The notes: generated by a model from the sequence alone, not told the origin. A stretch of 64,000 nucleotides of DNA from Ignavibacteriota bacterium (GCA_016713565.1 JADJOX010000001.1:186001-250000); one strand, 5' to 3'; numbered from the stretch's first letter, positions 36,519-47,213 are shown. Numbers and translations are program-made.

Positions 36519-37775
36519 TTACAAAATTTCATTTTGAATTAATTGCTCAAATGTTTCTCTTGTTCTAATTGCATAAAATTTATCGTCATCGACTAAAATT
36601 TCCGCAGCCCGTCTTCTGGCATTATAGTTGGAAGACATTACCATTCCATAAGCTCCGGCTGACATTACAGCGACAAGATCATTTTTTTCGCATTTAGATA
36701 TATTTCTATTTTTAGCCAAAAAATCTCCGCTTTCACAAACGGGACCAACAACATCTGCTAAAATATCTTCGTTTTGTTTTATTTCGATTGGCTGAATATG
36801 ATGATAAGCTTTATAAATACTTGGCCGCAGCAGATCTGTCATTGCGGCATCAACAACAATAAAGTTTTTTTCCAAATTTGTTTTTGTATAAAGAACTTTT
36901 GATACAAGAACGCCGCCGTTTGCGGTCAATGCTCTTCCAGGTTCAAAAAATATTTCACAATCTGTTTGTTTTAATAAAGGGACAATTGCTTTTGCCAAAT
37001 CTGCAATTGAAAATAATTTTTCATCATTGTACTTAACACCATATCCGCCGCCAATATCAATATGCTTAAGTTGAATGCCTATTTCTTTTAGCGAGCTAAC
37101 CAATTTTGTTAATTTTGAAACTGCGTCGGCATATGGCTGAATAGTTGAAATTTGAGAACCGATGTGCATATCGATTCCATGTAATTTTATATTTGAGAGA
37201 CTATTTGCTTCCTTAAAAATTTCTATGGCTAAGGTTTCATCAATGCCGAATTTATTTTCTGCTAAGCCTGTGGAAATATATGGATGTGTTTCGGGATCAA
37301 CATTCGGATTTACTCTTATTGCTAAAGGCGCGGTTTTATTTAAACTTTTCGCAATTTCATTTATTCTGAATATTTCCTGCATTGATTCAGCTTTAATAAG
37401 TAATATATCGTTTTCCAACGCGAGTATTATCTCTTCGTCTGTTTTTCCAACGCCGGACATTATCATATTTTTTGCGGAAACTCCTGCGGCTGAAGCTCTG
37501 TAAAATTCCCCGGCGGAATTTACATCAATTCCGGCTCCAAGTTGATTAAATAATTTTATAACGCTGATGTTATAGTTGGCTTTGCAAGCGTAGAAAATTT
37601 TATTATTAAGTTCTTTGAACGCATTTTTAAATGAAAAATAACTTTCGGTAAAAAATTTTTTGCTGTAAACAAATGTCGGAGTTCCAAATTTCTTTCCAAT
37701 TTCATCCAGATTAACATTTTCGCAAAATAATTTATTGTTTTTGTAGGTAAAGATTCCCGATTCAAAATATTTCAT
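36519..37775 (-). CDS. lysA: Diaminopimelate decarboxylase
   Basis: A 418-aa fold-type III PLP enzyme. The PLP Lys is in FYACKANYN (about residue 65), followed by GAGIDVNSAGE, HIGSQ, the Gly-rich phosphate loop GGGYGV, EPGRAL and the C-terminal catalytic CESGDFLAKN. It decarboxylates meso-diaminopimelate to L-lysine, the last step of lysine biosynthesis. It stands alone; the 259 bases downstream hold no gene, and leuS is divergent, 138 bases from its start. Confidence 0.93.
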   Translation of the reverse strand: MKYFESGIFTYKNNKLFCENVNLDEIGKKFGTPTFVYSKKFFTESYFSFKNAFKELNNKIFYACKANYNISVIKLFNQLGAGIDVNSAGEFYRASAAGVSAKNMIMSGVGKTDEEIILALENDILLIKAESMQEIFRINEIAKSLNKTAPLAIRVNPNVDPETHPYISTGLAENKFGIDETLAIEIFKEANSLSNIKLHGIDMHIGSQISTIQPYADAVSKLTKLVSSLKEIGIQLKHIDIGGGYGVKYNDEKLFSIADLAKAIVPLLKQTDCEIFFEPGRALTANGGVLVSKVLYTKTNLEKNFIVVDAAMTDLLRPSIYKAYHHIQPIEIKQNEDILADVVGPVCESGDFLAKNRNISKCEKNDLVAVMSAGAYGMVMSSNYNARRRAAEILVDDDKFYAIRTRETFEQLIQNEIL

Positions 37776-37913
37776 TAAATATTCCGTTTTTATAAATAAT
37801 TACAAAATAACTCAAAAATTGAACACAAATATAAGCAATTTACCCGCTTATCTTGATAAACCTTTCGCTTTTTAATAGCTTTCTATTTCTTTTAAAAATT
37901 ATTGTTGAATAAA

Positions 37914-40370
37914 ATGAAATATCCACATCGAGAAATTGAAAAAAATTGGCAGAAATTCTGGGAAGATAATAAAATATTTAAAACAGATCTTTCCGATCTT
38001 GAAAAAAAATTATATACACTTGTAATGTTTATTTATCCTTCCGGTTCTAAAACTCATATTGGACATTGGTATAATTATGCTCCAACGGACTCTTGGGCAA
38101 GATTTAAAAAGTTAAGAGGATTTAATGTTTTTGAACCAATGGGTTATGACGCTTTTGGTTTGCCTGCCGAAAATTATGCAATCAAAACAGGTGTTCATCC
38201 TCAGGATTCCACACTTCAAAATATAAGTGATATTAGAGAACAGTTGAAAACTATGGGCTGTATGTATGATTGGGATGCTGAGTTAATGACTTGTGTTCCT
38301 GAATACTATAAATGGAATCAATGGCTTTTTCTAAAACTATATGAAAATGGTTTAGCTTATAGAAAAAAAGCTCCCGTGAATTGGTGTCCATCCTGCCAAA
38401 CTGTTTTGGCTAATGAACAAGTGCAAAACGATGGAACTTGTGAACGCTGCGGAACTAATGTTGAACAGAAAAATTTAACTCAGTGGTTTTTTAAAATTAC
38501 AAATTATGCCGACGAACTTTTGGATGGCTTGAATAAAATAGATTGGCCTGAAAAAACTAAAATTATGCAGCGAAATTGGATCGGAAAAAGTATTGGCGCT
38601 GAAATAAAATTTAAAGTTGATAAATATGATGAAGAATTTATTGTGTTTACAACAAGACCGGATACTTTATTCGGCGCGACTTATATGGTTCTTTCTCCGG
38701 AACATCCTTTAGTCAATAAAATTACAACTTTACCGCAAAAGCAGGAAGTTATTGATTATCAGGAAAAAGTTAAGAATTTATCAGAGATTGACAGAACCTC
38801 AACGGTAAAAGAAAAAACGGGAGCATTTACAGGTTCATATGCGGTAAATCCCGCAAATAATAAAAAAATTCCAATTTGGATTGCGGATTATGTTTTGATG
38901 ACGTATGGAACCGGCGCAATAATGGCTGTTCCGGGTCAAGATGAGCGAGATTGGGAATTTGCCGAAAAGTTTGATTTGCCGATTATCAGAACAGTTCAGC
39001 CAAAAGAAGGTTTTGAAGGAAAAGCATTTACCGAAGATGGTCCGGCAATAAATAGTGAATTTCTTAACGGATTAAATGTTGCCGAAGCAAAGAAAAAAAT
39101 GATCGATTGGCTTGTTGAAAATAATTTAGGTAAAGCTAAAGTTAATTATAGATTAAGAGATTGGTTAATTTCCCGACAGAGATATTGGGGAACACCGATT
39201 CCGATTATACATTGTGAAAGCTGCGGAGAAGTTCCCGTACCTTTTGAAAATCTTCCTGTCGAACTTCCTTATAAAGTAGAATTTAAACATGACGGCGGTT
39301 CTCCGCTTGCCGGAAATTTAGAGTTTGTGAATACTGCTTGTCCAAAATGCGGCAAACCGGCTAAAAGGGAAGTTGATACAATGGATACGTTTGTAGATTC
39401 ATCATGGTATTATTTACGCTACTTAAATCCTAAAATAAGCGATAAAATATTTGATAATAATTTAGCAGATAAATGGACTCCGGTTGATACATATGTCGGC
39501 GGTGCAGAACACGCGACAATGCATTTACTTTACGCCAGATTTATTCATAAGTTCCTTAGAGAATTGAAATTAATCAATAGTGATGAACCTTTTCAACGAT
39601 TGATTCATCAAGGTACTATTACAAATCAAGGCGCAAAAATGTCTAAATCAAAAGGGAATGTTGTTGATCCCGGAATTTTTACGAGTGAATACGGCTCCGA
39701 TGTATTCAGAATGTATTTGATGTTCATGGGTCCTTATGATTTAGGAGGAGATTGGAGCGACAAAGGTATTGTTGGTGTTGATCGTTTTGTTCAAAGATCT
39801 TATACGCTTTTCCAGAATAATGAAAATGTGTTGAAAGAAAATCCGCCAAAAGATCTTTATTTGATGAGTGAATTATCCGATACGGAAAAAGATGTTTACA
39901 GAAAAGTTAATCAAACTTTAGATAAATATGACGGCGAGTTAGAGAATTTTCGATTTAACGTTGTAATAGCTTATTTAATGGAATTGTTAAATGAATTGTC
40001 TAAATCATTGCCGAATTGCAGAAAAGATATTGCCGCTTTTGCCTTGGAAAGATTTGCTTATCTATTAGCGCCAATCGCTCCGCATTTAGGTGAAGAATGC
40101 TGGAAACTGCTAGGAAATGATAATTCTATTTATCAAACCAAACAGCAATATTCTGTTGATAAAGATGCATTGGTTGTTGATGAAGTTACTGTGGTTGTTC
40201 AAGTTAATGGAAAGATTAGAGCAAAACTAAATCTGCCTGTTGATACTGAAGAATCTAAAGTAAAAGAAACAGCTTTTGCGGATGAAAATGTTAAAGTCCA
40301 TACAGATGGTAAAACAGTAGTTAAAGAGATTTACATAAAAAATAAAATTTATAACATTGTTGTAAAATAA
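37914..40370 (+). CDS. leuS: Leucyl-tRNA synthetase
   Basis: Class I synthetase of 818 aa from the ATG at 37914 (MKYPHREIEKNWQKFW, the usual LeuS N-terminus). A TTG at 37902 is in frame but less likely. The HIGH motif is HIGHW (near residue 43) with the MGYDAFGLPAENYAI segment. There is a zinc-type Cys cluster (CPSCQ ... CERCG), the CP1 editing domain with TTRPDTLFG and the conserved VPGQDERDWEF, a second Cys pair set near 430-485, and KMSKSKGN near 580. The C-terminal anticodon-binding domain is complete. It charges tRNA-Leu. No upstream ribosome site is evident. Confidence 0.96.
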   Translation: MKYPHREIEKNWQKFWEDNKIFKTDLSDLEKKLYTLVMFIYPSGSKTHIGHWYNYAPTDSWARFKKLRGFNVFEPMGYDAFGLPAENYAIKTGVHPQDSTLQNISDIREQLKTMGCMYDWDAELMTCVPEYYKWNQWLFLKLYENGLAYRKKAPVNWCPSCQTVLANEQVQNDGTCERCGTNVEQKNLTQWFFKITNYADELLDGLNKIDWPEKTKIMQRNWIGKSIGAEIKFKVDKYDEEFIVFTTRPDTLFGATYMVLSPEHPLVNKITTLPQKQEVIDYQEKVKNLSEIDRTSTVKEKTGAFTGSYAVNPANNKKIPIWIADYVLMTYGTGAIMAVPGQDERDWEFAEKFDLPIIRTVQPKEGFEGKAFTEDGPAINSEFLNGLNVAEAKKKMIDWLVENNLGKAKVNYRLRDWLISRQRYWGTPIPIIHCESCGEVPVPFENLPVELPYKVEFKHDGGSPLAGNLEFVNTACPKCGKPAKREVDTMDTFVDSSWYYLRYLNPKISDKIFDNNLADKWTPVDTYVGGAEHATMHLLYARFIHKFLRELKLINSDEPFQRLIHQGTITNQGAKMSKSKGNVVDPGIFTSEYGSDVFRMYLMFMGPYDLGGDWSDKGIVGVDRFVQRSYTLFQNNENVLKENPPKDLYLMSELSDTEKDVYRKVNQTLDKYDGELENFRFNVVIAYLMELLNELSKSLPNCRKDIAAFALERFAYLLAPIAPHLGEECWKLLGNDNSIYQTKQQYSVDKDALVVDEVTVVVQVNGKIRAKLNLPVDTEESKVKETAFADENVKVHTDGKTVVKEIYIKNKIYNIVVK

Positions 40371-40482
40371 ATACAATAGCATGCTGATTTATTTTGATGG
40401 TTACAATTGATAATTATAAACTTAGCGATATAACCGAGAAAATAATTAAATCATTGTTCTATTTTAAAAATAAGAAGGAAAT

Positions 40483-41760
40483 ATGTTAGACATAAAATTA
40501 ATTAGAGAAAATCCAGAGTTTGTAAATAAAGGTTTAGAAAGTAAAAATGTTAAAAACGGCATAGACGAAATAATTGGTCTCGATTCATCCCGCAGAGAAA
40601 AACTGCAATTGGTAGAAGAACTTAAAGCAAAGCGAAATTCAGCTTCGCAGGAAATCGGCAAACTTAAAAAAAACGGTCAAAATGCAGACGCGATTATGGC
40701 TGAGATGAAACAGGTCGGAGAAGAAATTAAAATATTAGATGATGAGTTGAAAGAAATAAATGAGAATCTTCAAGATAAAATGAAAAGATTACCGAACTTG
40801 CCTCATTTGTCCGTTCCAATTGGTAAAAGCGCCGAAGATAATGTTGAAGTAAGACAGTGGCTTCCGGAAGGATTTGAAAAATCTCCCGTAGAAAAACCCT
40901 TGAATCATTTAGAATTGGGAATGAAACTTGGCATATTGGATTTTGAACGCGGTGCAAAAATTTCAGGCTCCGGTTTTCCGGTTTACGTGGGTAAAGGCGC
41001 GACTTTAGAAAGAGCGTTAATTAATTTCATGCTGGATTATCATATTGAAAATCATGGCTATAAAGAAATATTTCCGCCGTTTATGGTAAATTCCGATTCA
41101 ATGTATGGAACCGGACAATTGCCCAAAATGCAGGAAGATATGTATTATGCTGAACGCGATGATTTGTACATGATACCAACAGCTGAAGTGCCAGTAACAA
41201 ACTTGCATAGAGATGAAATTTTGAACGAAGATCAATTGCCTGTTAATTATGTGGCTTATTCCGCTTGCTTTAGAAGAGAAGCCGGCAGTTACGGTAAAGA
41301 ATCGAAAGGATTTTTAAGAGTGCATCAATTCAACAAAGTTGAAATGGTGAAAATTGTTAATCCCGAAGGCTCTTATAATGAATTGGAAAAATTGGTTTCA
41401 GATGCTCAAGATATTTTACAGGAGCTAAAGGTTCCTTACAGAATTTTAATGTTATGCAGCGGTGACTTAAGTTTTTCCGCGGCAAAATGTTACGACATTG
41501 AAACATGGTCTCCCGCGGAAAACAAATGGTTGGAAGCTTCATCATGCAGCAATTTTGAATCATTTCAGGCACGAAGAGCAAATATTAAATTCAGAAAAAA
41601 AGACGATAAAAAAATAGAGTTCGTACATACATTAAACGGCAGCGGATTGGCGACGAGCAGACTTATGGTATCCATATTGGAAAACAATCAAACTCCGGAA
41701 GGCAAAGTAATTGTTCCTAAAGTATTGCAAAAGTATACCGGATTTAATTTAATAGGATAA
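40483..41760 (+). CDS. serS: Seryl-tRNA synthetase
   Basis: A 425-aa class II synthetase. The N-terminal coiled-coil arm (residues about 30-105, LQLVEELKAKRNSASQEIGK) binds the long variable arm of tRNA-Ser. Motif 2 is ACFRREAGSYGKESKGFLRVHQF and motif 3 is LNGSGLATSRL near residue 390. AAGGA lies 5 bases before the ATG. It ends only 4 bases from the convergent YdeI-like gene, leaving no room for a separate terminator. Confidence 0.97.
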   Translation: MLDIKLIRENPEFVNKGLESKNVKNGIDEIIGLDSSRREKLQLVEELKAKRNSASQEIGKLKKNGQNADAIMAEMKQVGEEIKILDDELKEINENLQDKMKRLPNLPHLSVPIGKSAEDNVEVRQWLPEGFEKSPVEKPLNHLELGMKLGILDFERGAKISGSGFPVYVGKGATLERALINFMLDYHIENHGYKEIFPPFMVNSDSMYGTGQLPKMQEDMYYAERDDLYMIPTAEVPVTNLHRDEILNEDQLPVNYVAYSACFRREAGSYGKESKGFLRVHQFNKVEMVKIVNPEGSYNELEKLVSDAQDILQELKVPYRILMLCSGDLSFSAAKCYDIETWSPAENKWLEASSCSNFESFQARRANIKFRKKDDKKIEFVHTLNGSGLATSRLMVSILENNQTPEGKVIVPKVLQKYTGFNLIG

Positions 41761-41764
41761 TTTT

Positions 41765-42343
41765 TCATCTTCTTAATCCCGGTATTCTCAAATTTTGTTC
41801 TGAAGATTCTATTAAAATTTTCAATCGACTTTTTTTAGTTTCCTCTTTTTTGGCGCTCATTATCCAATGCGATGAAATTTGTTTTATTGATGTCGGAAGA
41901 TCGTTGAAATATTTCCATGCCTTTTTATTCTTTTTAATTTCATCTTCCAAATTTTCAGAAAGCTTTACATTTTTTCTTTCATAAGAATAAATTTTGGATC
42001 TTTCAGCTATTTTCTTGTTAAATGCTTCAATTCCTTTTTGATGCATTAATCCTGCTTTGGTAAGTTTTTCAAATTTCTCAATATTTACGGCACTCCAATT
42101 ACTTTTAGGATTTCTAGGAGTAAATCTGATATAATAACTTTCTTCATTTATGGATTTTCTTATTCCGTCAATCCAGCCGAAACAAATTGCCGCGTCTACG
42201 GATTCCGACCAAGTTACGCTTGGCTTTTTTGTGTGTAATTTGTAAAAACCAAGCAATAGCTCTTTTTCCTTTTCATGATTTTGTTCAAACCAATTTCTTA
42301 AATCAGATGTTGAAGGAAAATATTTAATTTCCAGTTTTTTCAT
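41765..42343 (-). CDS. YdeI/OmpD-associated family protein
   Basis: A 192-aa soluble protein matching the YdeI/OmpD-associated (bacteriocin-protection-like) family: FPSTSDLRNWFEQNH at the N-terminus, the conserved WSESVDAAICFGWIDG (about 59-74), then IRFTPRNPKSNWSAVN. The C-terminal part ends with a helical SSHWIMSAKKEETKKSRL segment. Family members are linked to stress resistance in enterobacteria, but the biochemical role is unknown. It is divergent from the ABC exporter genes, with a 267-base gap that holds no other gene. Confidence 0.85.
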   Translation of the reverse strand: MKKLEIKYFPSTSDLRNWFEQNHEKEKELLLGFYKLHTKKPSVTWSESVDAAICFGWIDGIRKSINEESYYIRFTPRNPKSNWSAVNIEKFEKLTKAGLMHQKGIEAFNKKIAERSKIYSYERKNVKLSENLEDEIKKNKKAWKYFNDLPTSIKQISSHWIMSAKKEETKKSRLKILIESSEQNLRIPGLRR

Positions 42344-42610
42344 TTATTTTCAAAATCAATTGAAATCATTCCAAATAAATATAATTGATTTTATCAATAA
42401 TTCATTTTAAAATAATTTGGAAATTTTGTTTTATTAATCTTTTCTGAATTTAATTTTAGAAGTATTTAAGTATTTCAAAAAAGGGAAATTTTTGAATAAT
42501 TAAAAATTTTTGAAAGAATATAATATCAATCAATTAAAAATTTACCAAACGTCTCATTATTTTTTATGATAAATTTGAGTTTGTAATTTTTAAAGTTATG
42601 AAAGCTCTTT

Positions 42611-44356
42611 ATGAAATCACTTTTTACACTTAATAAATACTTTTTCAAATATAAATTCACACTCATTCTTGGTTTGATATTTATACTTTGCTCAAATGCC
42701 GCGCAAGTATATATTCCCATTTTGCTTAAAGATAGCATTGACGCGCTTCAAAAAAATATTAGTCATGGTTTGATTTTAAAATATTCTCTTTTAATTGTAG
42801 CGACTGCAATCTTCGGTGGTATATTCAGATTTTTAATTCGCACAACAATTATAATAGTTTCTAGAAAAATTGAATATGATCTGCGCAGCGATTTTTGGTC
42901 ACATATTCAAACGCTTCCCACAAAATTTTTCCAAAACAATTCTACGGGAAACATTATGGCGCACGCCACTAACGATATAAGTGCGGTAAGAATGTATATC
43001 GGTCCGGCCGTAATGTACACTTTAGATAATGCTTCAAAATTAATTATTGTTTTAATTCTGATGCTGAACTTAAACACATGGCTTACAATTTACGCATTGA
43101 TCCCGCTGCCAATTCTCTCATTCTTTGTATATAAATTGAGTAAAAAAATACATACTAAATTTACAAGGATACAAGAAAAATTCAGCGAGCTTACTGCCAA
43201 AGCGCAGGAAAGTTTTTCGGGAATAAGAGTAGTAAAATCTTACGTTAGGGAAAAAGATGAGCTTAATCAATTCACAAATTTAAGCGGCGAATATTTAAAT
43301 AGAAACATGGATCAAGTGAAAATTCAAGCATTCTTTATGCCTATTTTATTCCTAATATCTGGCATCTCAATTATAATTGTTATTTGGCTTGGCGGAACAA
43401 TGGTTATTGAAGAAAAGCTGACTTTAGGAGAAATTGTTGCATTTGTTGCTTACTTAAGTTTACTGATTTGGCCGGTAATTGCATTCGGCTGGGTAACAAA
43501 TTTAATTCAGCAGGCAGCCGCGAGTATGAAGAGATTGTTAAAAATTTTCGGTGAAGTAGATGATCTGAAGGATCCTGTTAATCAAAGTGAATTTTCCGGT
43601 TTAGAAGGTGAGATAGAATTTAAAGATGTAAATTTTAAATATGGCGAAAGGTTTCCGGAAGTTTTGAAAAATATTAACTTAAAAATTCCGGTTGGTAGCT
43701 CACTTGCAATTATTGGGCATACCGGAAGCGGTAAAACAAGTCTTATAAATTTAATTCCAAGATTATACGATGTATCGGAAGGTGAAATATTAATTGACGG
43801 CATTAATATTAAAAACATGTCTCGAAATATTTTGAGAAAAAGCATTGGACTCGTTCCTCAAGAAACGTTTTTATTTTCCGATACATTGTTCAATAACATT
43901 GCGTATGGAATTGAAAATCCCGATAAATCCTTTATCGATGAAATTTCTGAAATTGCCCAATTATCTAAGGATATAGAAACTTTTTCGAATGGATATGAAA
44001 CAATACTTGGAGAGAGAGGAATTACTTTATCAGGCGGACAAAAGCAAAGAACCAGTCTGGCAAGAGCTTTAGCAATAAATCCCAAAATTCTAATACTTGA
44101 CGATTCATTCTCTGCAATTGATACAAATACTGAAGAAGAAATATTAAGAAGACTGAAATATTATATGAAGGGAAGGACAAGTTTAATTATTAGTCATAGA
44201 ATTTCAACGGTTAAAAATGCCGATAAAATTATTGTTTTAGAAAATGGTGAAATAATTGAACAAGGTACACACGATGAATTAGTTAATTTTAATGGAATTT
44301 ATGCGGATCTAAATAACAAACAGTTACTCGAAGAAGAATTGAAAGAAATTGTATAA
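42611..44356 (+). CDS. ABC exporter half-transporter, degenerate catalytic site partner
   Basis: A 581-aa type IV ABC exporter subunit: six transmembrane helices (residues about 15-310) then an ATPase domain with Walker A GHTGSGKTS (about 369-377), signature LSGGQKQRTSLARAL and switch HRIS. The residue after the Walker B Asp497 is Asp498 (ILDDSFSAID), not the catalytic Glu. The stop codon overlaps the ATG of the next half-transporter by one base. Together they form a heterodimer of the TM287/288-LmrCD-BmrCD kind, which usually exports lipids or drugs. Substrate unknown. Confidence 0.9.
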   Translation: MKSLFTLNKYFFKYKFTLILGLIFILCSNAAQVYIPILLKDSIDALQKNISHGLILKYSLLIVATAIFGGIFRFLIRTTIIIVSRKIEYDLRSDFWSHIQTLPTKFFQNNSTGNIMAHATNDISAVRMYIGPAVMYTLDNASKLIIVLILMLNLNTWLTIYALIPLPILSFFVYKLSKKIHTKFTRIQEKFSELTAKAQESFSGIRVVKSYVREKDELNQFTNLSGEYLNRNMDQVKIQAFFMPILFLISGISIIIVIWLGGTMVIEEKLTLGEIVAFVAYLSLLIWPVIAFGWVTNLIQQAAASMKRLLKIFGEVDDLKDPVNQSEFSGLEGEIEFKDVNFKYGERFPEVLKNINLKIPVGSSLAIIGHTGSGKTSLINLIPRLYDVSEGEILIDGINIKNMSRNILRKSIGLVPQETFLFSDTLFNNIAYGIENPDKSFIDEISEIAQLSKDIETFSNGYETILGERGITLSGGQKQRTSLARALAINPKILILDDSFSAIDTNTEEEILRRLKYYMKGRTSLIISHRISTVKNADKIIVLENGEIIEQGTHDELVNFNGIYADLNNKQLLEEELKEIV

Positions 44357-46140
44357 TGGCTAAAGAAGAAGAAGCAGATGAAATAAAAGGTAAAGCTTAC
44401 GATTCAAAATTAATGAAACGTTTGCTGGCGTACGCAAAACCATATAAAAAGTATATTGTCGCGGGAATACTATTAAATATTCTTGTCGCGGGACTTGGAC
44501 CCGTTAGACCTTATCTTACAAAAATCGCAATTGATGATTCTATTGTACATAAAGATTATCACGGACTTTTAATAATAATTTTAATTTTGTTCGGAGCATT
44601 AATACTTCAAGCCGCAATTCAATATTCATTGACTTATTACACACAATTGATGGGGCAAAAAATCATTTATGATCTGCGTATTAAATTATTCGAACATATA
44701 CAAAAATTATCATTAAAGTATTTTGACAAAACTCCTATCGGTAAAATTGTTACAAGAGTTACAAATGACGTTGAAGCATTGAATGAATTATTTTCATCCG
44801 GAATAATTACCGTATTTAGTGATGTGTTTACAATTATTTGGATTTTCGGATTTATGTTTTTTATGTCATGGGAATTAGCATTAATTACCTTATCTGTATT
44901 GCCGATTTTATTTTACGCGACTTTTCTTTTCCGTAAAAAAGTTAGAGAAGCATACCGAAAAGAAAGAAAACAATTATCGAGATTGAATTCCTACATGCAG
45001 GAACACATTACCGGAATGAATATAGTTCAGGTGTTTAACAAAGAAAGGCAAGAATTTAAAAAATTTCTTAAAATAAATACAGATTATAAAGAAGCTATTA
45101 TTAAATCTATTTACTATTATGCAGTTTTCTTTCCAACGGTTGAAATACTTAGTTCAATTTCAATTGCATTAATAATTTGGTACGGCGGAGGAAGTGTAAT
45201 TCAAAATACAATGACAATTGGAATTTTATTCGCGTTTCTTCAGTATACTGAAATGTTCTTCCGACCAATCCGCGATCTTTCCGAAAAATACAATATTATG
45301 CAAACGGCAATGGCGGCTTCCGAAAGAATATTTGAAGTGCTGGATGATAAAACAATTATTGTAAACCCTGAAAATCCAAAATCATTTAATGAATTCAAAG
45401 GTGATGTAGAGTTTAAAAATGTAACTTTTGCATATAACGCTGACGAGTATGTTTTAAAAAATGTTTCATTTAAAATAAAACCCGGTGAAACTGTTGCGAT
45501 TGTTGGTGCTACCGGCGCGGGTAAGACGAGCATTATAAGTTTGCTTACAAGGTTTTATGATATTGAAAAAGGTGAAATATTAATTGACGGTATTAATATT
45601 AAAGAACTTAGCAAACATGAATTGAGAAGAAAAATATCAGTAGTACTTCAAGACGTTTATCTTTTTTCGGGCAATATTAAATCAAATATTGGATTGAACT
45701 CCGATGAAATTTCTGATAAAAAAATTCGGGAAGCTGCAAAAATTGTAGGCGCGGATAAATTTATTGAAAGACTTCCGCAAAAATATAATCAGGAAGTAAA
45801 AGAAAAAGGTTCATCACTTAGTGTTGGACAAAAACAGCTTATCTCTTTTGCGCGCGCTTTAGCATATGATCCGCAAATTTTAATTTTAGATGAAGCTACC
45901 TCAAGCATCGATACGGAAACTGAAATTTTAATTAAAAATGCGATTCAAAACTTATTAGTCGGCAGAACGTCAATTGTAATTGCGCATCGCCTTTCAACTA
46001 TTCAAAAAGCAGATAAGATCATTGTTATGCATAAAGGTGAAATTAGAGAAATGGGAACTCACCAAAATTTGCTTTCTCAAAAAGGAATATATTATAAGTT
46101 GTATCAGCTTCAATATAAGGAACAGGAGATTAAAGTATAA
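44356..46140 (+). CDS. ABC exporter half-transporter, catalytic partner
   Basis: A 594-aa type IV ABC exporter subunit with six helices and an ATPase domain: Walker A GATGAGKTS, Walker B ILDEATSSID with the catalytic Glu, and HRLS switch. Its signature motif is altered to LSVGQKQ (normally LSGGQ). In a heterodimer this signature pairs with the other subunit's Walker motifs, where the Glu is missing. Both defects therefore fall in the same degenerate site, while the other site stays competent. The gene is translationally coupled to the preceding half (1-base overlap). Confidence 0.9.
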   Translation: MAKEEEADEIKGKAYDSKLMKRLLAYAKPYKKYIVAGILLNILVAGLGPVRPYLTKIAIDDSIVHKDYHGLLIIILILFGALILQAAIQYSLTYYTQLMGQKIIYDLRIKLFEHIQKLSLKYFDKTPIGKIVTRVTNDVEALNELFSSGIITVFSDVFTIIWIFGFMFFMSWELALITLSVLPILFYATFLFRKKVREAYRKERKQLSRLNSYMQEHITGMNIVQVFNKERQEFKKFLKINTDYKEAIIKSIYYYAVFFPTVEILSSISIALIIWYGGGSVIQNTMTIGILFAFLQYTEMFFRPIRDLSEKYNIMQTAMAASERIFEVLDDKTIIVNPENPKSFNEFKGDVEFKNVTFAYNADEYVLKNVSFKIKPGETVAIVGATGAGKTSIISLLTRFYDIEKGEILIDGINIKELSKHELRRKISVVLQDVYLFSGNIKSNIGLNSDEISDKKIREAAKIVGADKFIERLPQKYNQEVKEKGSSLSVGQKQLISFARALAYDPQILILDEATSSIDTETEILIKNAIQNLLVGRTSIVIAHRLSTIQKADKIIVMHKGEIREMGTHQNLLSQKGIYYKLYQLQYKEQEIKV

Positions 46141-46198
46141 TAATAAATTGATAAATTGAGTATTCGAGCAGTATCTTATTCATTATTTAGGAGAAGTT

Positions 46199-47212
46199 AT
46201 GGCAATTAATTTTATGACCTTAACAAGACATATTTATGAAGGAGAAAAAAAACATCCCGGCGCAACCGGAGAACTTTCAGATTTGCTTCATGAGCTTTCA
46301 CTCGCCGCTAAAGTAATTTCGTTAGAAGTAAATAAAGCCGGACTTGTAGATATAATCGGTTTTGCGGGTCATCAAAATATACACGGTGAAAAAGTAAAAA
46401 AATTGGATATTTTCGCGCACGAAACACTTTTTAAAGCAATGGATCATGGCGGACATCTTTGCGTAATGGCATCTGAAGAAGAAGAAGATATTTTGCATAT
46501 TCCCGATTATCACAGTAAAGGTAAATATGTGCTGCTTTTTGATCCTTTAGATGGATCTTCCAACATAGACGTTAATGTTAGCATAGGAACAATTTTTTCA
46601 ATTTACAGAAGAGTAACACCCAATGATGGTTCCGGAGGAACTTTAGAAGATTGTTTACAACCGGGATTAAAGCAGGTAGCAGCCGGTTATATAGTTTACG
46701 GTTCAAGTACAATTTTTGTTTACAGTGTTGGTGACGGAGTTCATGGTTTTACTTTAGATCCTGCTTTCGGCGAATTTTTGCTATCACATAAAGACATTAA
46801 AATTCCGGAAAAAGCAAACATTTACAGTATCAACGAAGGTAATTATAAATATTGGCATCCTGGTGTAAAAAAATATATTAAGTATATTCAAGATGCCGAT
46901 AACAGAGGAAGAAAACCATATTCGGCACGTTACATTGGCTCAATGGTCGCAGATATTCACAGAAATTTATTATATGGCGGAATTTTTATTTATCCAGCGG
47001 ATAATTTAAATCCAAACGGTAAATTAAGATTGATGTATGAATGTAATCCAATGGCTTATATTATTGAACAAGCCGGCGGCAGAGCAATTGACGGAACTAA
47101 AAGAATATTAGAAATTCAACCTACTGATCTGCATCAGCGGGTTCCAATATACATAGGCAGCAAAGATGCTGTAGATAAAGCTGAAGAATTTTTAAAAGCC
47201 GAAATAAGATAA
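46199..47212 (+). CDS. fbp: Fructose-1,6-bisphosphatase class I
   Basis: A 337-aa enzyme with the class I signature: metal-binding EEEEDI (about 98-103), DPLDGSSNIDVNVSIGTIF (about 119-137) and the C-terminal GKLRLMYECNPMAYIIEQAGG. It removes phosphate from fructose 1,6-bisphosphate in gluconeogenesis. AGGAGA precedes the ATG by 5 bases. With pckA nearby (49969), two key gluconeogenic enzymes lie within 5 kb, though not in one operon. It ends one base from the convergent small orphan gene. Confidence 0.95.
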   Translation: MAINFMTLTRHIYEGEKKHPGATGELSDLLHELSLAAKVISLEVNKAGLVDIIGFAGHQNIHGEKVKKLDIFAHETLFKAMDHGGHLCVMASEEEEDILHIPDYHSKGKYVLLFDPLDGSSNIDVNVSIGTIFSIYRRVTPNDGSGGTLEDCLQPGLKQVAAGYIVYGSSTIFVYSVGDGVHGFTLDPAFGEFLLSHKDIKIPEKANIYSINEGNYKYWHPGVKKYIKYIQDADNRGRKPYSARYIGSMVADIHRNLLYGGIFIYPADNLNPNGKLRLMYECNPMAYIIEQAGGRAIDGTKRILEIQPTDLHQRVPIYIGSKDAVDKAEEFLKAEIR

Positions 47213-47213
47213 G

